Assembly (NCBI GenBank): GCA_043228905.1
Contig: JBHGNT010000016.1
Location: 10,230,001 to 10,294,000 of the forward strand
Length of the DNA stretch: 64,000 nucleotides
Direction of reading: 5' to 3'
DNA from: Azolla caroliniana
Taxonomy: Eukaryota; Polypodiophyta
Each line of letters opens with the position of its first letter. The first letter of the stretch is position 1. The notes below the pieces were generated by a model. That model had not been told where the DNA came from. It saw only the letters and a list, made by a program, of their open reading frames with translations, and did no database searches. Both the position numbers and the translations under genes were made by a program. Below, piece by piece: positions 9,457-20,660 of this stretch.

Positions 9457-12400
9457 TTATAGGTTTGTTTTATTCCTCTTCCAATATGCCGAGGATATCC
9501 TTGGGGCGTGGGGTTGGTCTGGTTGTTCGGAAGGTGGTATTGGTGATGGAGGTTTTGTTTCCGAGTCGGGGATGGCTGTGTCATCGTGTGCGCCCTTCTC
9601 CGTTGGGACCAATTCAAGCAGGGTCATGGTAGTAGTTTGTGGCTCGAGTGGGATGTGGGGGTCTGTAGGGGCAGGTTCCTCCGGTCTGGCTTCCATGGTG
9701 GGTGGCTTGGGTCCTTGCTCGTTGGTAGTGGGAGCTCTGTTAATCCTGGTAGCTAGGCATTCCTCCTCGTAAGCTTCGGCTTCTAAGCGAAACACCATTA
9801 GATCGTCGTTGAATTCTTGTGAAAGTTGCTCGATGGCCGCGGTGTGGGACGCTGCTAAGGTATGATATTCCTCAGTTAAGTCTTCATGGAGGGTCTGGAT
9901 GTTGGTGTCATCCATCTTGTAAAACCCTCGGCCCTCCTTCCATCGGTTCTCGACATCCGCGCATAGTATGTGTAGGTTTGCGGCTTGGGCTGACCACTCC
10001 TACCAGACATGGCCAAGCGTTTCTTCGATCTTCTTGGTGAATTGTTGGCGATTCTTGTTGATCAGGATCTTGATTTTAGTATCGTCCATGCCGATGCTAG
10101 GTCGGTGAACTTCCACTTCCTCCCTTGCGGCCTTGGCTTCTTCTTGGATTTTGCGGATGAGGATCGCTAAAGTAGCTTGATTATCTTTTGCTTTTTCGGT
10201 GATGAGCACGATTGTCTGCTCATAACATTTGGTGAGCTGAGCTATAGTTTTGTCCATGTCCTATCTCCAAGCGTCCCGATGTTGGTCTCTGGTGGCGATG
10301 TGCTCTGTTTGCAACTGGTGATACCCATCGGAAATTTTTTCCCTTTGCTCTTCCGAGATCCTCCACTTCTGCATATGTTCGTTTGCCATTTCTTGTAAGG
10401 CCCTTTGATGACGTCGTAATTCCTAGTTGTCTGCGAATAGCTCTTGTTCTCGTTGGCTATTCCACTCTGCTTCTTTGATGAAACATTCTTTGGCCTCGGT
10501 GATAGAGACCTGAAGGGTCATCACCTATCCTTCTTGTTCTTTGAGTGCGGTCGAGCTTTCAGCGAGCAGTCGCTTGAGGTCAGCTTCGCGGCCTGTGGCT
10601 TGTTCCCGTAGTTGGCCAAGAATGTTGTTGTGGTTCTGTTCTGCTAACTCAGCCAGAGCGATCTGGGCCTTAAGCTCCTCTTGGTAGTTCCGAATCGGAG
10701 GCCCGGTCTAGGTTGCCGCGTGCTGGATTTGGGGAGAGGGTTCCCTGTCTGTTTGTGTAGATCATTCCGTGATGACCGGTGGTGGTGGCGTTAGCGTGGA
10801 GGCATGGCTGGTTTGGGGGTGCGGTCTGATATCTTCCCGTGATGATGGCTCGCTTGTCTGTACCAAGTCCGTCATTGTGCTGGCATCGACCATGGCTACC
10901 CTGGGGTGAGCGGTGTCATCATTGTGTGCTTCGGTACCTGGAGCGCACAGGCTCGAGTTCAGAAGAGTGGTTGGTGAGACATCATCACTTGGTGTAGGGA
11001 GGCTTAAGGGCGGTTGTTCTGGATGTTGCTGCGTGAATGTCGCCAGTTTCTCCTTAGCGGCTTGCCATAGCTTGGTAACCCGTTGGGCTTGTTGATGCGC
11101 CGTTTTGATACGTCGGGCCATGTCCTTGGCTGCCCGAGTAGTGTGGTGCAGATTTCGATATGCCTCGACTAAGGCCGTGTTCAGATATGGTAGTTCCATG
11201 AGGAGCGAAGCATTCTGTGCTTGCTTCTTCCATCCTATCTTATGTAAGGCTTGATCCTCCTGAGGTTCGATTTCTCCCATTAGAGCGCGTTGGATCATCT
11301 TTGTTTCGGCGTGCTCCTCCACAGGGAGATCTTTGTGATCGAGGACTTCCTCCTCTGATATCTGCGTGGTTTGTCCATGCTCAATCCTACCGACTTGGAG
11401 CCATGACTCCGCTGGTACCATGGTCGTGGAGGTCGGGCTGGCCTCTTTTGATTTCTGATGATGGTTGCCCTCGGTTTCTATGGTTGACTCTCGAATGATG
11501 CGGCATCTTTTTGGCGGCTGATCCTATGCATCCGGGGCCGGTGGTGTTGGCTCCTCGACCTATTTCCTCTTTTGCTGCCGTATGGTCGAGGGCTGCTGGC
11601 TTGTGGGCCGTGGGCTCGGTTATGGAGAGGGTATCGATGTCCTTGGCTTTTTCTGGCGTATAGTGACATCCTCAGTGATGCGCTCCTCGGCCTCATCCCA
11701 TTCGACACGGGGCGCTGTTAACGCCCGTTGTTTCTGTGTTTTTGGTGGGGTTGATGCCGAGCCGGAAGTAGGGTTCCGAACAGTTGAGGGAGGTGGAGAA
11801 GGCGAGGGGTCTTCCCATTCTTCCTGGTTTAATGCCAAAATCTTCTCCCGTTGTTTCCTTGGTGGTGGTGGAGACGTCAGGATGCGACGAGGGGAAACCG
11901 AGGAGGTGGGTAGAGGACTCTGAGGAAGTGATAAATCACAGGCAACAAGCGCTTACCGGTTCGAAAAGATTCAAGCGCCGCACGGGCACCTTCGCCGGTG
12001 ATGATTCCCCAATCAATTTTGTCGCCTTCATACGCCCGGATGATGATGGAAGCTTTGTTCTGTGGCATACTCGTGGGATTGGTATGCACAAAGGCGTATT
12101 CCATCAAAATCCGAGCGATCTCGCCAAAAGCTTTGTTTGGCCCTCCATACGTGCGGTAAGCATTACCCGACATCGAATACATCCCAAAATATTCCTTGAT
12201 GATCAAGTGGGGAGGGATTTCAACCTCATGGTCTCCGCCCCGCGCAAGGTCCAGAGCCGCTCGAATCATGTTGTTGGATACTGTGTCAGGGTGGATTCTG
12301 CATGCTATCGTTGGGGCGTCAGGGTGCGTTGGGGCGTCGATGACCCGTAAGTACCCACCCAGTCCTCGTTGTTGTAGCCAAGAACGGGTTTCCTGTGATG

Positions 12401-12704
12401 CGGCAAGAGGCATGGTGGATGCAAAGGTTTGCTGGCCGGAGGCGTGGGTGGAAGCGATGAGACGAGGGCGAGACAGAGCGTTGGGAGAACGTTGTTGGTC
12501 TGTGCAAGGGCTACGAGGGCAAGAGGTAGGAGTCCGGTTGTAGGGGTGATGAGAATGAGATAGAGTTGCAGAGCTTGAAGGCGGTGAAGGCAAGAACGTG
12601 TCTGAGTGAGTGGGCACGTTGTGTGTGGGGTAGTTTCTTTTATGTGACTGCCTAGAGTTTTGTGCAGGGAGAAGATCCTTGATATTCGTGGTCGTGGCTG
12701 CCAT
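9457..12704 (-). pseudogene. Gypsy B extra ORF (ORF3): globular domain plus coiled coil
   Basis: Long ORF between integrase and 3' LTR, about 1,080 codons. The N-terminal frame (12704-11877) has a Ser/Pro/Thr-rich leader and then a domain with GLGGYLRVIDAP, EYFGMYSMSGNAYRTYGG and AYEGDKIDWGIITGEG. From about 11840 to 9457 a second frame continues with few stops: a Pro-rich part, LMELPYLNTALVEAYRNL, several hundred residues of Glu/Gln/Lys/Ala-rich coiled coil, ENRWKEGRGFYKMDD at about 9930, then a Pro/Thr-rich tail. An ILGILEEE end is readable in a neighbouring frame near 9480. The domain and motifs recur in gypsy C and D. No signal peptide or membrane helix is visible. I do not recognise the family, and its function is unknown. 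Confidence 0.75.
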
Positions 12705-12754
12705 AATAAGATATTATGGCCACACGTCCCAGGAGTGCTACTCTGGTGTGCATG

Positions 12755-12770
12755 CTCTTTAAATATTCTA
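12755..12770 (-). promoter_or_regulatory. TATA-like box upstream of gypsy B ORF3
   Basis: Read on the minus strand: AATATTTAAAGAGCATGC, about 50 bp before the ORF3 ATG (12704). Gypsy D has CTATTTAAAGCATGG and gypsy C CTATTAAAAGGAC...GCATGCAC at comparable places between integrase and ORF3. This is a candidate internal promoter, inferred from conservation only. Confidence 0.4.
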
Positions 12771-13028
12771 TTTTAAAGTGGATGTGACTAGTTAGTGCGC
12801 CTAAAAAAATCTCGTGATTTGGGGTGATTAGTTAGGTAATTTTAGGTAATGCTAATTTAATTACTAAAAATCATTCCTACTATATACATTTGGTGGGTAG
12901 GTCATGATTTTACAGATGGGGACACGTGGCCTCATTCGAGGCGTCGTCCGTGTTCTGGTCCGTGTCATCGGTCTCGGCGAAAGGATTAACTAGGGTCGTC
13001 CCGTGGTAAGGTCGAAGTCGGAAGCCAT

Positions 13029-14106
13029 TTACCCAGCTCTTGAAGATGTCTCCGGCAAGTGTGTCAAGTTGGAATGTGTCGTTAAACTCGTCAATGATCC
13101 AGAAGGGGCCTGTCCATCGGAATCATAATTTACCCAGCATAGCATTGAATCGTGTTTTGAAGACCAACACCGGTTTGCCGAGGGTAAGTGTTTTCTCCGT
13201 ACCCTTTCGTTGTTGATCGACGAAGGCTTTACGTTGTCGTTGGCGTTGCTCCAGGTGAGCCATGTTGGCCACTCGTTGTTCGCCGAGTTCGAGGAGTTGT
13301 TCGAGCCGATATTGCTTTGATTGAGCCTCGGGTAGCCTTTCCTTAACCTGAACTCGGAGACTCGGAACTTGGAACTCGATTGGCATGACTGCTTCCAAAC
13401 CAAAGGTCATCCGAAAGGGTGTAGACTGAATGCTAGTTTTGAATGTGGTGCGATACGCCCATAATGCACTCTGGAGCTTGTCATCCCAATCGGTGCGGTT
13501 CTCATTGACGATCTTTTTCAGGATTGTCTGCAAAATTTTATTTGTCAACTCCGCCAATCCATTTGCCTGTGGATAGTACGACGTACTTTTCTTATGTACG
13601 ACTGCGTAGTGTGTAGTGAGTTCGCGAATTATGTGGTTTAGAAAATGCCCACCTTGGTCGCTAATGAGCTCGATTGGGCATCCATATCGGCACCATAGAT
13701 GTTCGTATACGAATTTTTCCATGGATGCAGCGGTATTGTCCCGCAGTGCCTTAGGCTCGACCCATTTTGTGCAATAGTTCGTGGCCACAATGATGTATTT
13801 GTTACCGGTGCGGGCCGCGGCTAGTTTAAAAGGTCCTACAAAATCTAACCCCCACTTTTGAAATGGCTCTAACGGAAGAATGGTTTGGTGCGGCATCCGG
13901 GTTCGCTCGGTCGGTTGTCCCATGCGTTGACATAGATTGCATTGTCGACAGAAGTCATGAGCATCTTTTTTTGTTGTGGGCCACCATAAGCCACTTTGCC
14001 ATATTTTTCTTGCCATGGCCTCTCTAGCGTAATGTCCCCCGGCGATTCCGTGATGTGCCTCTTGGAGGATTGCGGGTTTCTCAAATTGACGGATTGCACG
14101 GCGCTA
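13029..14106 (-). pseudogene. Gypsy B integrase
   Basis: Catalyses insertion of the cDNA. The zinc-binding part ends with CNLCQRMGQPTE near 13930. The core has LDFVGPF, LISDQGGHF and NGLAELTNK as the D, D, E set. The C-terminal GKPVLVFKTRF and then FRWTGPFWI stretch follows a stop near 13123. The tail reads VNGFRLRPYHG without a chromodomain. The main open frame is 14016-13123. Stops lie before and after it. Confidence 0.88.
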
Positions 14107-15653
14107 GATGCCATCCGAGCCTTTGTGCTAGAGGATCTCGGAGACGAGACAGAAGTTCCGGCTCCTGACAGCTAGTCGCTTCCGAGCGTCGAGGGTCAAG
14201 TGGTCAGGAGGAAGGCCAGTGCTGAGAAAATGGGTCATCTCTGCGATCCATTTGTCCTCATTCATGTCTGGCAAGATTGAAAGGGCGGCGTCGGGTAAAT
14301 CATCTTACGTGGACTCGGCTGGTTCGCCAGACTTGAGGCGGCTCAGGTAGTCAGCCACGGCGTGTTGGACGCCGGCCCGGTGCTGGATCTGAAAATCAAA
14401 CTCCTATAGCATGAGCATCCATCGGGCCAGGCGACCTGTGAGGGCCTGCTTTTTAACCAAGTAGAGGAGGGCCGAGTGGTCGACGTGGAATGTGAAATTC
14501 CGGCCCAAAAGATAATGCCGAAAGTTGTTGATGTTGTAGATCATACCGAGGGCCTCGCGTTCAATGGTTGAGTAGTTCTTTTCCGCGGCTGAGAGTCGTC
14601 GGCTAGCGTAATACACGGGCCGGTACCAATTTGGTGGTGTGCGCTGCATGAGCGCGCTGCCGATGGCTATATCTTATGTGTCTATGAAGACGTGAAAAGG
14701 TTCCGACCAGACCGGTGGCTATACCACAGGGGCATGGGAGAGCATTAACTTCAAGGTTTGGTACGCTTCGTCTTTTGTCGAAGACCACTGAAATGGGAGT
14801 CGGTGCAAAGGAGTGGCGAAAACAACCAGGTGGCGTATCATCCGGCTATGCCATCTAATTTGGCCCAAGAATCTGCTGAGAGCCTTTGCGATAGAGGGCG
14901 CGGGGCATTCAGAATGGCATGCACTTTATCCGAGTCCATGGCGATGCCTTCCAGGCTGACTATGTGCCCGAGCAGGTTGCCACTTGTCACCAAGAACGTA
15001 CATTTTGCCGGATTTAAGCTCAAGCAAGTGTGTCAACATCATTCGAGACAGAGCCATAGCTGGGTCATATGCTCCAGCCGCTAGCCATACACGGCAAAAT
15101 CGTCGAGGAACACTTGCATGAACGCCGGAATATACCTGTTGAAAATCTCTGAGATGATGCGTTGGAACGTGGCCGGTGCCGTTTTTAATCAGAACATCAT
15201 TACCTCGGCCACGAAAACATCCCAGTCCGTGACAAACGTCGTTTTCTCCTGATCGTCCGGGTGCATTCGGATTTGATTATAGCCACTGAACCCATCGAGG
15301 AAACTGTAGCATTCATGACCAACCACCGTGTCGAGGACACTATCCGTGAACGAAAGAGGAAACCCATCCGTGACGGTCGCGGCATTGAGTTTGCGGTAAT
15401 CAACGCAAACGCAGATTTTCCCGTTTTTCTTGGGGACGACGACGATTGGGTTTAACCATGTGGCTCTTTTTACTAGGCATATAAAGCCTACTCGTAGGAG
15501 TTTTTCGATTTCCTCTTTGACCTTAGCCATGTAGTTGGGGTTCATTTGGTACCGTCGTTGTTGGATCGGCCGAGTGTCCGGCAAGAGGTGTACTTGATGT
15601 TGGTAAAATTGGGGATCCAATCCCTTCATGCCAGTGTAAGACCATGTGAACAC
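14107..15653 (-). pseudogene. Gypsy B reverse transcriptase and RNase H
   Basis: RT begins near 15653 with DPQFYQHQVHLLPDTRPIQQ and has VCVDYRKLNAATVTDGFPL and DGFSGYNQIRMHPDDQEKT. The catalytic box VFLDDFAVYG lies near 15100 (intact DD). SLNPAKCTFLVTSGNLLGH follows at about 15010. RNase H is recognisable as YYASRRLSAAEKNYSTIEREALGM and FHVDHSALLYLVKK (14649-14404). Frames are broken near 15189, 15065, 14838 and 14404. Confidence 0.88.
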
Positions 15654-15782
15654 ATCCTGATACTCCGTGAGCAGGCGTATCAGGGCTGACCGTTCGTCGG
15701 CTGGTAAGTTATTAGCGATTTGTAGTGTACGCGGGTTCTCGTCAGAGCCGAGGTTCAGTGACTCGAGCGTTGATGCTTTGAC

Positions 15783-16445
15783 TCATTGGGAGATGGCGAG
15801 TTCTCGTTCGAATGAGTCCTGAGCTTGTCGTAGTTCCGCGATAGTTGTGGAATCGGCTTCGTCCTGGGGAAGGGAATCTGTCGTGCCATCCTCGTCCAGT
15901 GGTGTGCCGAAACCCGAAATGGCGTTTATTTCGAAGAGGGGTATGATAGTGGGGTGATCTTCCAAGAAGTCATCCACCTCTTCGTTGGCTAAGCCGTCGA
16001 GCATGTGTACCCCTTCCGTGTATAAGGGCGTAGTGTTGTGAGGCGTGGTTAAGCGTTCTTTTGTTAGTACTCGTACCTTGGACTTCCCTCGGCGGAAGGA
16101 GATCATATTCCGCTGCCAATGTTGTTTAATATTTGTTGTGCGCAACCAGGGTCGACCAAGCAGCATTGGGTAAGCGCCCGGAGCTTCGAGGCGTAACACG
16201 ACTGCCGAGATAGTGAACATGTGGCCGCCTAACGTGAAATCAAGGTAGCGGATTAACCCGATGGGGCGAACCGATCGCGTATCGACCATCCATAGCCAAA
16301 AGGGGCAAGGCTCCCATTGGTTTATGCCGAGGGTGTGACATGTGGCCTCGTTGTTGACATTCACACCGGACCCACCGTCGATTATGCACCCATGAAGGTC
16401 GCGTCTTTTAATCATGATTTTCACGGCTGGATTTTGGGAATCCAT
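15783..16445 (-). pseudogene. Gypsy B aspartic protease
   Basis: Open frame on the minus strand carrying the protease: the active-site loop CIIDGGSGVNV near 16380, then LGGHMFTISAVVLRL and YPMLLGRPWLR with the conserved hydrophobic-hydrophobic-Gly. The same stretch in gypsy D reads TIIDGGPGVNVIS. An acidic linker toward RT ends with LRQAQDSFERELAISQ and a stop at 15783. The frame is free of stops over 220 codons, so this is the best-kept part of the element. Confidence 0.85.
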
Positions 16446-16636
16446 GAGGGGTGGGCCTGTCCCTGGCTCCGTCAGGTTAACAGGGGAGGGGGTGCGACCG
16501 ATATGTCGTTAGCCGTGAGCTTAGCCAAGGTATCCCGAAAGTGCGGCATGGGCGGTAACAACTTATGTAATGGTAGCGAGATCCTGGCGCTTGTAAGGGC
16601 TTCCCACAAATGGTCATCTTCTGCCGTGGTGGATGG

Positions 16637-18335
16637 TCATGCGGTTGGTGGTGCGTCGATGGTCACTTCCTGCATCTTTGTGCGCACCCGTGCCACATTG
16701 CTTTTATTGGCAGTCTCAATCCATTCCTTGGCTGCTTTTCGAACGTCATCTTTTTCTTGCCATTGGCTGGCATGGGTCTTGCTACGTGTAGTGACATGTT
16801 GGATGTCGATCATAATAGTATTCACAGCCGGAGCCTTGCCGCGGTCTCTGGTTGGGCATTGGGTAGCGTAGTGTCTGGGTTGGTTACACTTAAAGCAGAT
16901 AATGGATGCCGAGTTGTTGGTGTCACCGTGCTCAGTGTGTGGGAAGGAGTGTGATTGGTTCCCGGCCGCTTGGGTAGGCGTGTTGGCCCGTGGCGTGGTG
17001 TGCGGTGTGCGTTGTGTGGGGCGTTTGGAGGGGGGTCCCGACGAAGATTGTCGTTCTAACGTATTGTTCGTCAGACCTCTATAAGAGTTTCGTCAATTGT
17101 TTCGTGAATACCGATGATCGTACCGGTCCTCCCGGTCGTCGTCATACCAATCGTACTCATTGTTCGCTCTATATTGGTCGTCGTGGTACTGGTCACGGTC
17201 GTCTGATCTCCTGCGATTGTCGTGGTGGTATCGGTCGTCGTCGCGGTGCTGGCGATCCGGGGATCATGATCGCTCGTTTGCCCGATGTCGATATGACTGA
17301 CGTTCATCCTGTCGGGAGTATGTATTGCGCAGCTCGATCTGGCGAACCGGAGCCATCATTGTGCGGTTGAGCATGTTGTACTCACATTGTTCGATCATGT
17401 GAGCTCAGGACTGACATATTGGGCAATATGACCGGTGAGGGCACTCAAGAGCCAGATGGCTTGAGCCTGAGCAGAGGGTTTGTTGGAAATGATTATCCTC
17501 TTGAGGAAGGGAAAACCGTGTTATGTTGTGTCTGATCGATGGCGAGGACGCATGTGATGACTTGCTCGATAGTCTGGTTGGAGAAATTTGTAAGTGCGAG
17601 AGTCGTCCGTAGAGGCTCCCGTAGGTTGAACAGGAAGGTATCCGGAATGTGATGAGCGGAGACATCGTCGGCCAGTTGTTGGTAGAGATCCTAAAATTGG
17701 ATCGTGAACTGGGCGACCGTCTTTTGAGGTTCTTGGCTCATGGAAAAGAATTGCCGGAGTAGTTCCCGCTTCGGAACTTGGCGGTGAAATAATTCTAGGA
17801 ACTTTTTCCAGACGTCCTGGAACGTTATGACCTCCCCCATGTCGAGGTGGGAGTACCATCGAGCAGTCCGGCCATCGAGGGATAAAGCAAATTCCACGAT
17901 TTTGGAGGCCTCGATTTCAGCAACCGATAACCGCTGCGTCGAGTGGATGGCCTGCCATGTGGACACGAACGCCCGGGTGTATGATTCCACGGTATCATGG
18001 GTAGGGGTAAGGCATGGTATCGAGATCCGGGTACTTGGGTAAAGCCGGAAAAGGGTTAGGGTCAAGTTGGGTGACCTCTGGAGGGCTCGGCGGGGAGGTT
18101 GGTGCGGAATCAACTCGCAACTGGGTATCGGGTGGCGAGGATTGCAACGGGTGAGCCTCCGATAGTTCCTGGAACGATTGGTCAGTGACCGCTGAGTCGG
18201 AAGTTCCTTCGACTGGCTCAGGGCGTCGGGCAGGTGGCCGAGACCGCGTGATGCGATTGGGCACCCGTAATGGTGGCTGGGGTTTGCTTCCAACGTAGTT
18301 CGCTGTGATCTTACAGCTGTAACCGGGCGTGCCAA
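16637..18335 (-). pseudogene. Gypsy B gag
   Basis: The minus-strand gag runs from the PBS side. The capsid part (18335-17691) has DGRTARWYSHLDMGEV and FLELFHRQVPKRELLRQFF, matching gypsy D. A one-base indel lies right after MPYPYP near 18000. The nucleocapsid has CPICQS.AHMIEQC with a stop inside the knuckle near 17404. An Arg/Asp/Tyr-rich stretch follows (17307-17071), then a further knuckle CFKCNQPRHYATQC near 16890 and the tail VTTRSKTHASQWQEK. Multiple stops. Confidence 0.82.
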
Positions 18336-18336
18336 A
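18320..18336 (-). other. Gypsy B primer binding site
   Basis: On the minus strand TTTGGCACGCCCGGTTAC begins two or three bases after the 5' LTR. The first 11 bases after TT are the inverse of the box before the 3' LTR. The tRNA was not identified. Confidence 0.6.
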
Positions 18337-18337
18337 T

Positions 18338-18808
18338 TGTCTTAACCGATTCTGGGGAAACACCTTCGACGAGCCCACATGCTATCGGTGTCAAGGGATC
18401 GTGTTACGTGGAAGCCTCTTCTACACGGGGAAACGGAAGGAGAACGGGGAGCGTACACAGGCATAAACGTAGCTCGATTTACGAGTACGGGGAGAATACA
18501 CAGATAGAAGATTAGAAAAACAAAACTTATATTAAATGATAAAGCTCACAACGATTACAGTACTCGGCTCTCAGCCGGAACAGTTCGTTCAGAGCTTTCT
18601 GCTAGGATAATACTCTCGCTAAGACTGATCTAGATAATCCCCCCCGTGAGTTATGCATAACTCGGGTTATATAGTTTTCCTCTTGAGATAGAGCCAATGG
18701 CTCGGTTGATTGTGAGGGCTAAAAACACGGCTATCTATTTCCTCACCTACTCTTCTACCTAACGGCGAGTTTACATAATGTATTTATATTTCTGGCCTAT
18801 GGACAACA
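18338..18808 (-). repeat. Gypsy B 5' LTR
   Basis: 471 bp, TGTCTTAACC...GGACAACA in plus orientation, the partner of 8855-9336. Confidence 0.9.
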
Positions 18809-19020
18809 TATGTGTGAGTAGAATATAGGTAGAAGGATGTAAGTCCTATATTCAATATACTTGGTAGTAGAGGATCTTGAATGCATCCCCACTTATGCAC
18901 GAGTACAAAATCCTATTTAAGGGTTTAAGGTAAACCAACTAACTAGATTTTATCTAGGTAACTACTAAGTTACGTGTGTTGACTAACTAACTAAACTAAG
19001 TTGAGCTTGATATTTCAACA
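18809..19020 (-). repeat. Cop1 5' LTR, piece 3
   Basis: Last third of the Cop1 LTR in plus orientation, ending GATATTTCAACA (intact CA). Positions 18809-18813 are the gypsy B target duplication. The Cop1 target duplication ATCCT follows at 19021. Confidence 0.88.
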
Positions 19021-19025
19021 ATCCT

Positions 19026-19720
19026 AATTTAGCTTGATTGGAGTGTTTTGTATATGGGAAACTGCTAACTACCACGGAGTGAAGGATGTGTGTGAGTTTC
19101 GTAATAAGGCTTCCTAAAGGTAAAGAGGGATCAAGAGAGGAGAGATGGGCCTGAATATGTCGAGAGTATATGTTAGAGAGCTCATGTGTGAAATGTATTG
19201 TTGTGTGATGGCTTGGTTGACTAAAGTTGGTGACATTGGAAATATCGCGTTTTAGCTCAAAGTATAAGAAACTACAGTCCGTGCCAATAGGACATGGGGC
19301 CACCTATAAGGAGTTAATCGTGTGGGTTGCTTCAGGGTGTCATGTTAGATAATCAACTGTGCTTTCCCCTCCTCCATGTGGGAAACATGTGAGCTCTTTT
19401 GAGCTTGACCACTTGGCTAAACCATTATATATGACCATCCGGTGCCGACTACCAAGTTCAAGCAAATAATGGCGAAAGCTCGTGGCGTCCGCACCTTGAT
19501 CCTTTGATCTACGTGTGATGCCTATGTTTAAAGGATTGGCATTTACCATTTCTAGGTTTCTATTCATCTGAAAGACTATGCATTATCGAGATTGGGTTCT
19601 CGCATTGAAATCTCCTACAAGGAAGAATTATCCTTGGGAAGAATATCGGATTATGTCATCCGATAGAGGTTCATATGGAGAAGGCCCATGTGGCATTCCT
19701 TCACCCTCTCCAACCATATT
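19026..19720 (-). pseudogene. LINE endonuclease and linker, 5' portion
   Basis: Continuation of the minus-strand LINE from 4720. 19303-19026 encodes the linker with HSNQAKLG, which runs straight into the RT side once Cop1 is removed. 19690-19340 encodes the apurinic-type endonuclease end with LVGDFNART, ELGSRHRMVIYNGLAKW and GGGESTVDYLT, the DFN and late Asp motifs of LINE endonucleases. Upstream of about 19720 I cannot follow it. The N-terminal endonuclease part and any gag-like ORF1 are missing. Two or more stops are present. Confidence 0.8.
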
Positions 19721-19914
19721 ATAATGGGATCATTTCGGGGGAAAGTAACAAATGGTGAAAAATACTATTTGGTCCTTGCTTATGAAGACTTTCACCCACA
19801 TAAAATGAGCTTCTGGTTCTGTCCTTAGTATTTCTATCCTATTATATGTAGCTCTCTCCGAAACAATATTGCGACACCTCCAAATCCCTTGATAGTGCGT
19901 CGACGTGAGGTTTG

Positions 19915-20660
19915 TCTACTGGACTCCCAACGAAATCCTTCGACTTGTGGGAGTCCTTTATTTGGGCTTTGGTGTGTTTCTACTAAGAAAAGTATATTTG
20001 ATGGATGTGAGTTCCTACTTCCTAAAGAGAGGTCAAAGTCTCAGAAGATGCTTGATTGGAGAAATCTTTTGCCTTTTTCCTCACAACAAATAGGTTGCGT
20101 TGATCCTACCTTTGTAGAATTGATGGCCATATTTACAATACCCCATGTACCTCGATAATTGAAGCCAGTCCCTATTATGAGGACTTATATCCCAAAGTCA
20201 ATAAAATTGTTAAAAGAGAAAGTAAATATGGAATTCTCAAACCATTCAATACACTCTACAATAGATGGTTCACGGTTGCAAAGAAGAATGGCATGCCACG
20301 ATTTATACAAGACCTCCAATCAATTAATGGAGTTATCATCTATAATGTTTTGATCATGCCAAGCATAGATGAGTTCATCATTAAAGCATGTGTAGAAAGA
20401 TCTATTTATTGGATTAGAGATCTCTATTTATAGTATGAACAATTCCAACTGCCCTTAGTTAGTCGATATATCATATGACGTGGACTTCGATAGGGTTAGT
20501 AAGGATGTGTACACTACCGCAAAAGGCAACTCAAGTGGCTCATATCATGAATGTGATGAACAAAAGGGCTGAGAGACTACATTCCAAACATCACTATGTC
20601 TTTTGTAGATGACATTATAATAAAAGGATGTTTATATTCAAATAAACCTGGGAACAAGAT
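19915..20660 (+). pseudogene. Old Ty3/gypsy RT relic (A/E family)
   Basis: Plus-strand remnant similar to the gypsy E region 35870-36530. Readable pieces are QQIGCVDPTFVELMAIFTIPHVPR (20088-20155), YIPKSIKLLKEKV, NRWFTVAKKNGMPRFIQDL (about 20265-20310), SIDEFI, MCTLPQKATQVAHIMNVMNK (about 20510) and a catalytic box MSFVDDIIIKGC (about 20600). It is much more AT-rich and diverged than gypsy A or E, has many stops, and is an older copy. No LTR is seen. From 20661 to 21961 I see no gene, only AT-rich DNA with a (CA)n/(TA)n patch near 21322-21358 and CAT repeats near 21521. Confidence 0.75.

Larger units (their letters stand above)
8855..18808 (-). mobile_element. Ty3/gypsy element B, near full length
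   Basis: About 9.95 kb on the minus strand: 5' LTR 18338-18808, PBS, gag, protease, RT, RNase H, integrase, an extra ORF (ORF3), 3' LTR 8855-9336. The flank is CATGT on the left and TATGT on the right, a 5-bp duplication with one change, inside the Cop1 LTR. The integrase lacks a chromodomain and has [11 protein letters not shown] and VATNYCTKWVEPKALRDNTA, as in the plant Tat/Athila-type branch. All frames carry stops or indels. It is the most complete template for the B/C/D family and its extra ORF. Confidence 0.88.
4726..19020 (-). mobile_element. Ty1/copia element Cop1 (host of nested insertions)
   Basis: Minus-strand copia element with LTRs at 4726-5168 and, in three pieces, 7923-19020. 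It is flanked by the 5-bp target duplication ATCCT (4721-4725 and 19021-19025). Removing it and one ATCCT rejoins the LINE frame as ...NQAKLG/SIPQNRWYDED, which confirms the boundaries. Internally only gag, integrase and a short stretch before RT remain. RT and RNase H are absent, so this is a non-autonomous deletion derivative. Its 5' LTR later received S1 and gypsy B. Confidence 0.9.

Noticed and set aside
19915-20660. The gypsy relic as the missing right part of gypsy A, split by the LINE
   Set aside because: Same strand and nearly the right position, but it is far more AT-rich and decayed than gypsy A and overlaps poorly at the joint, so it is an older separate copy.
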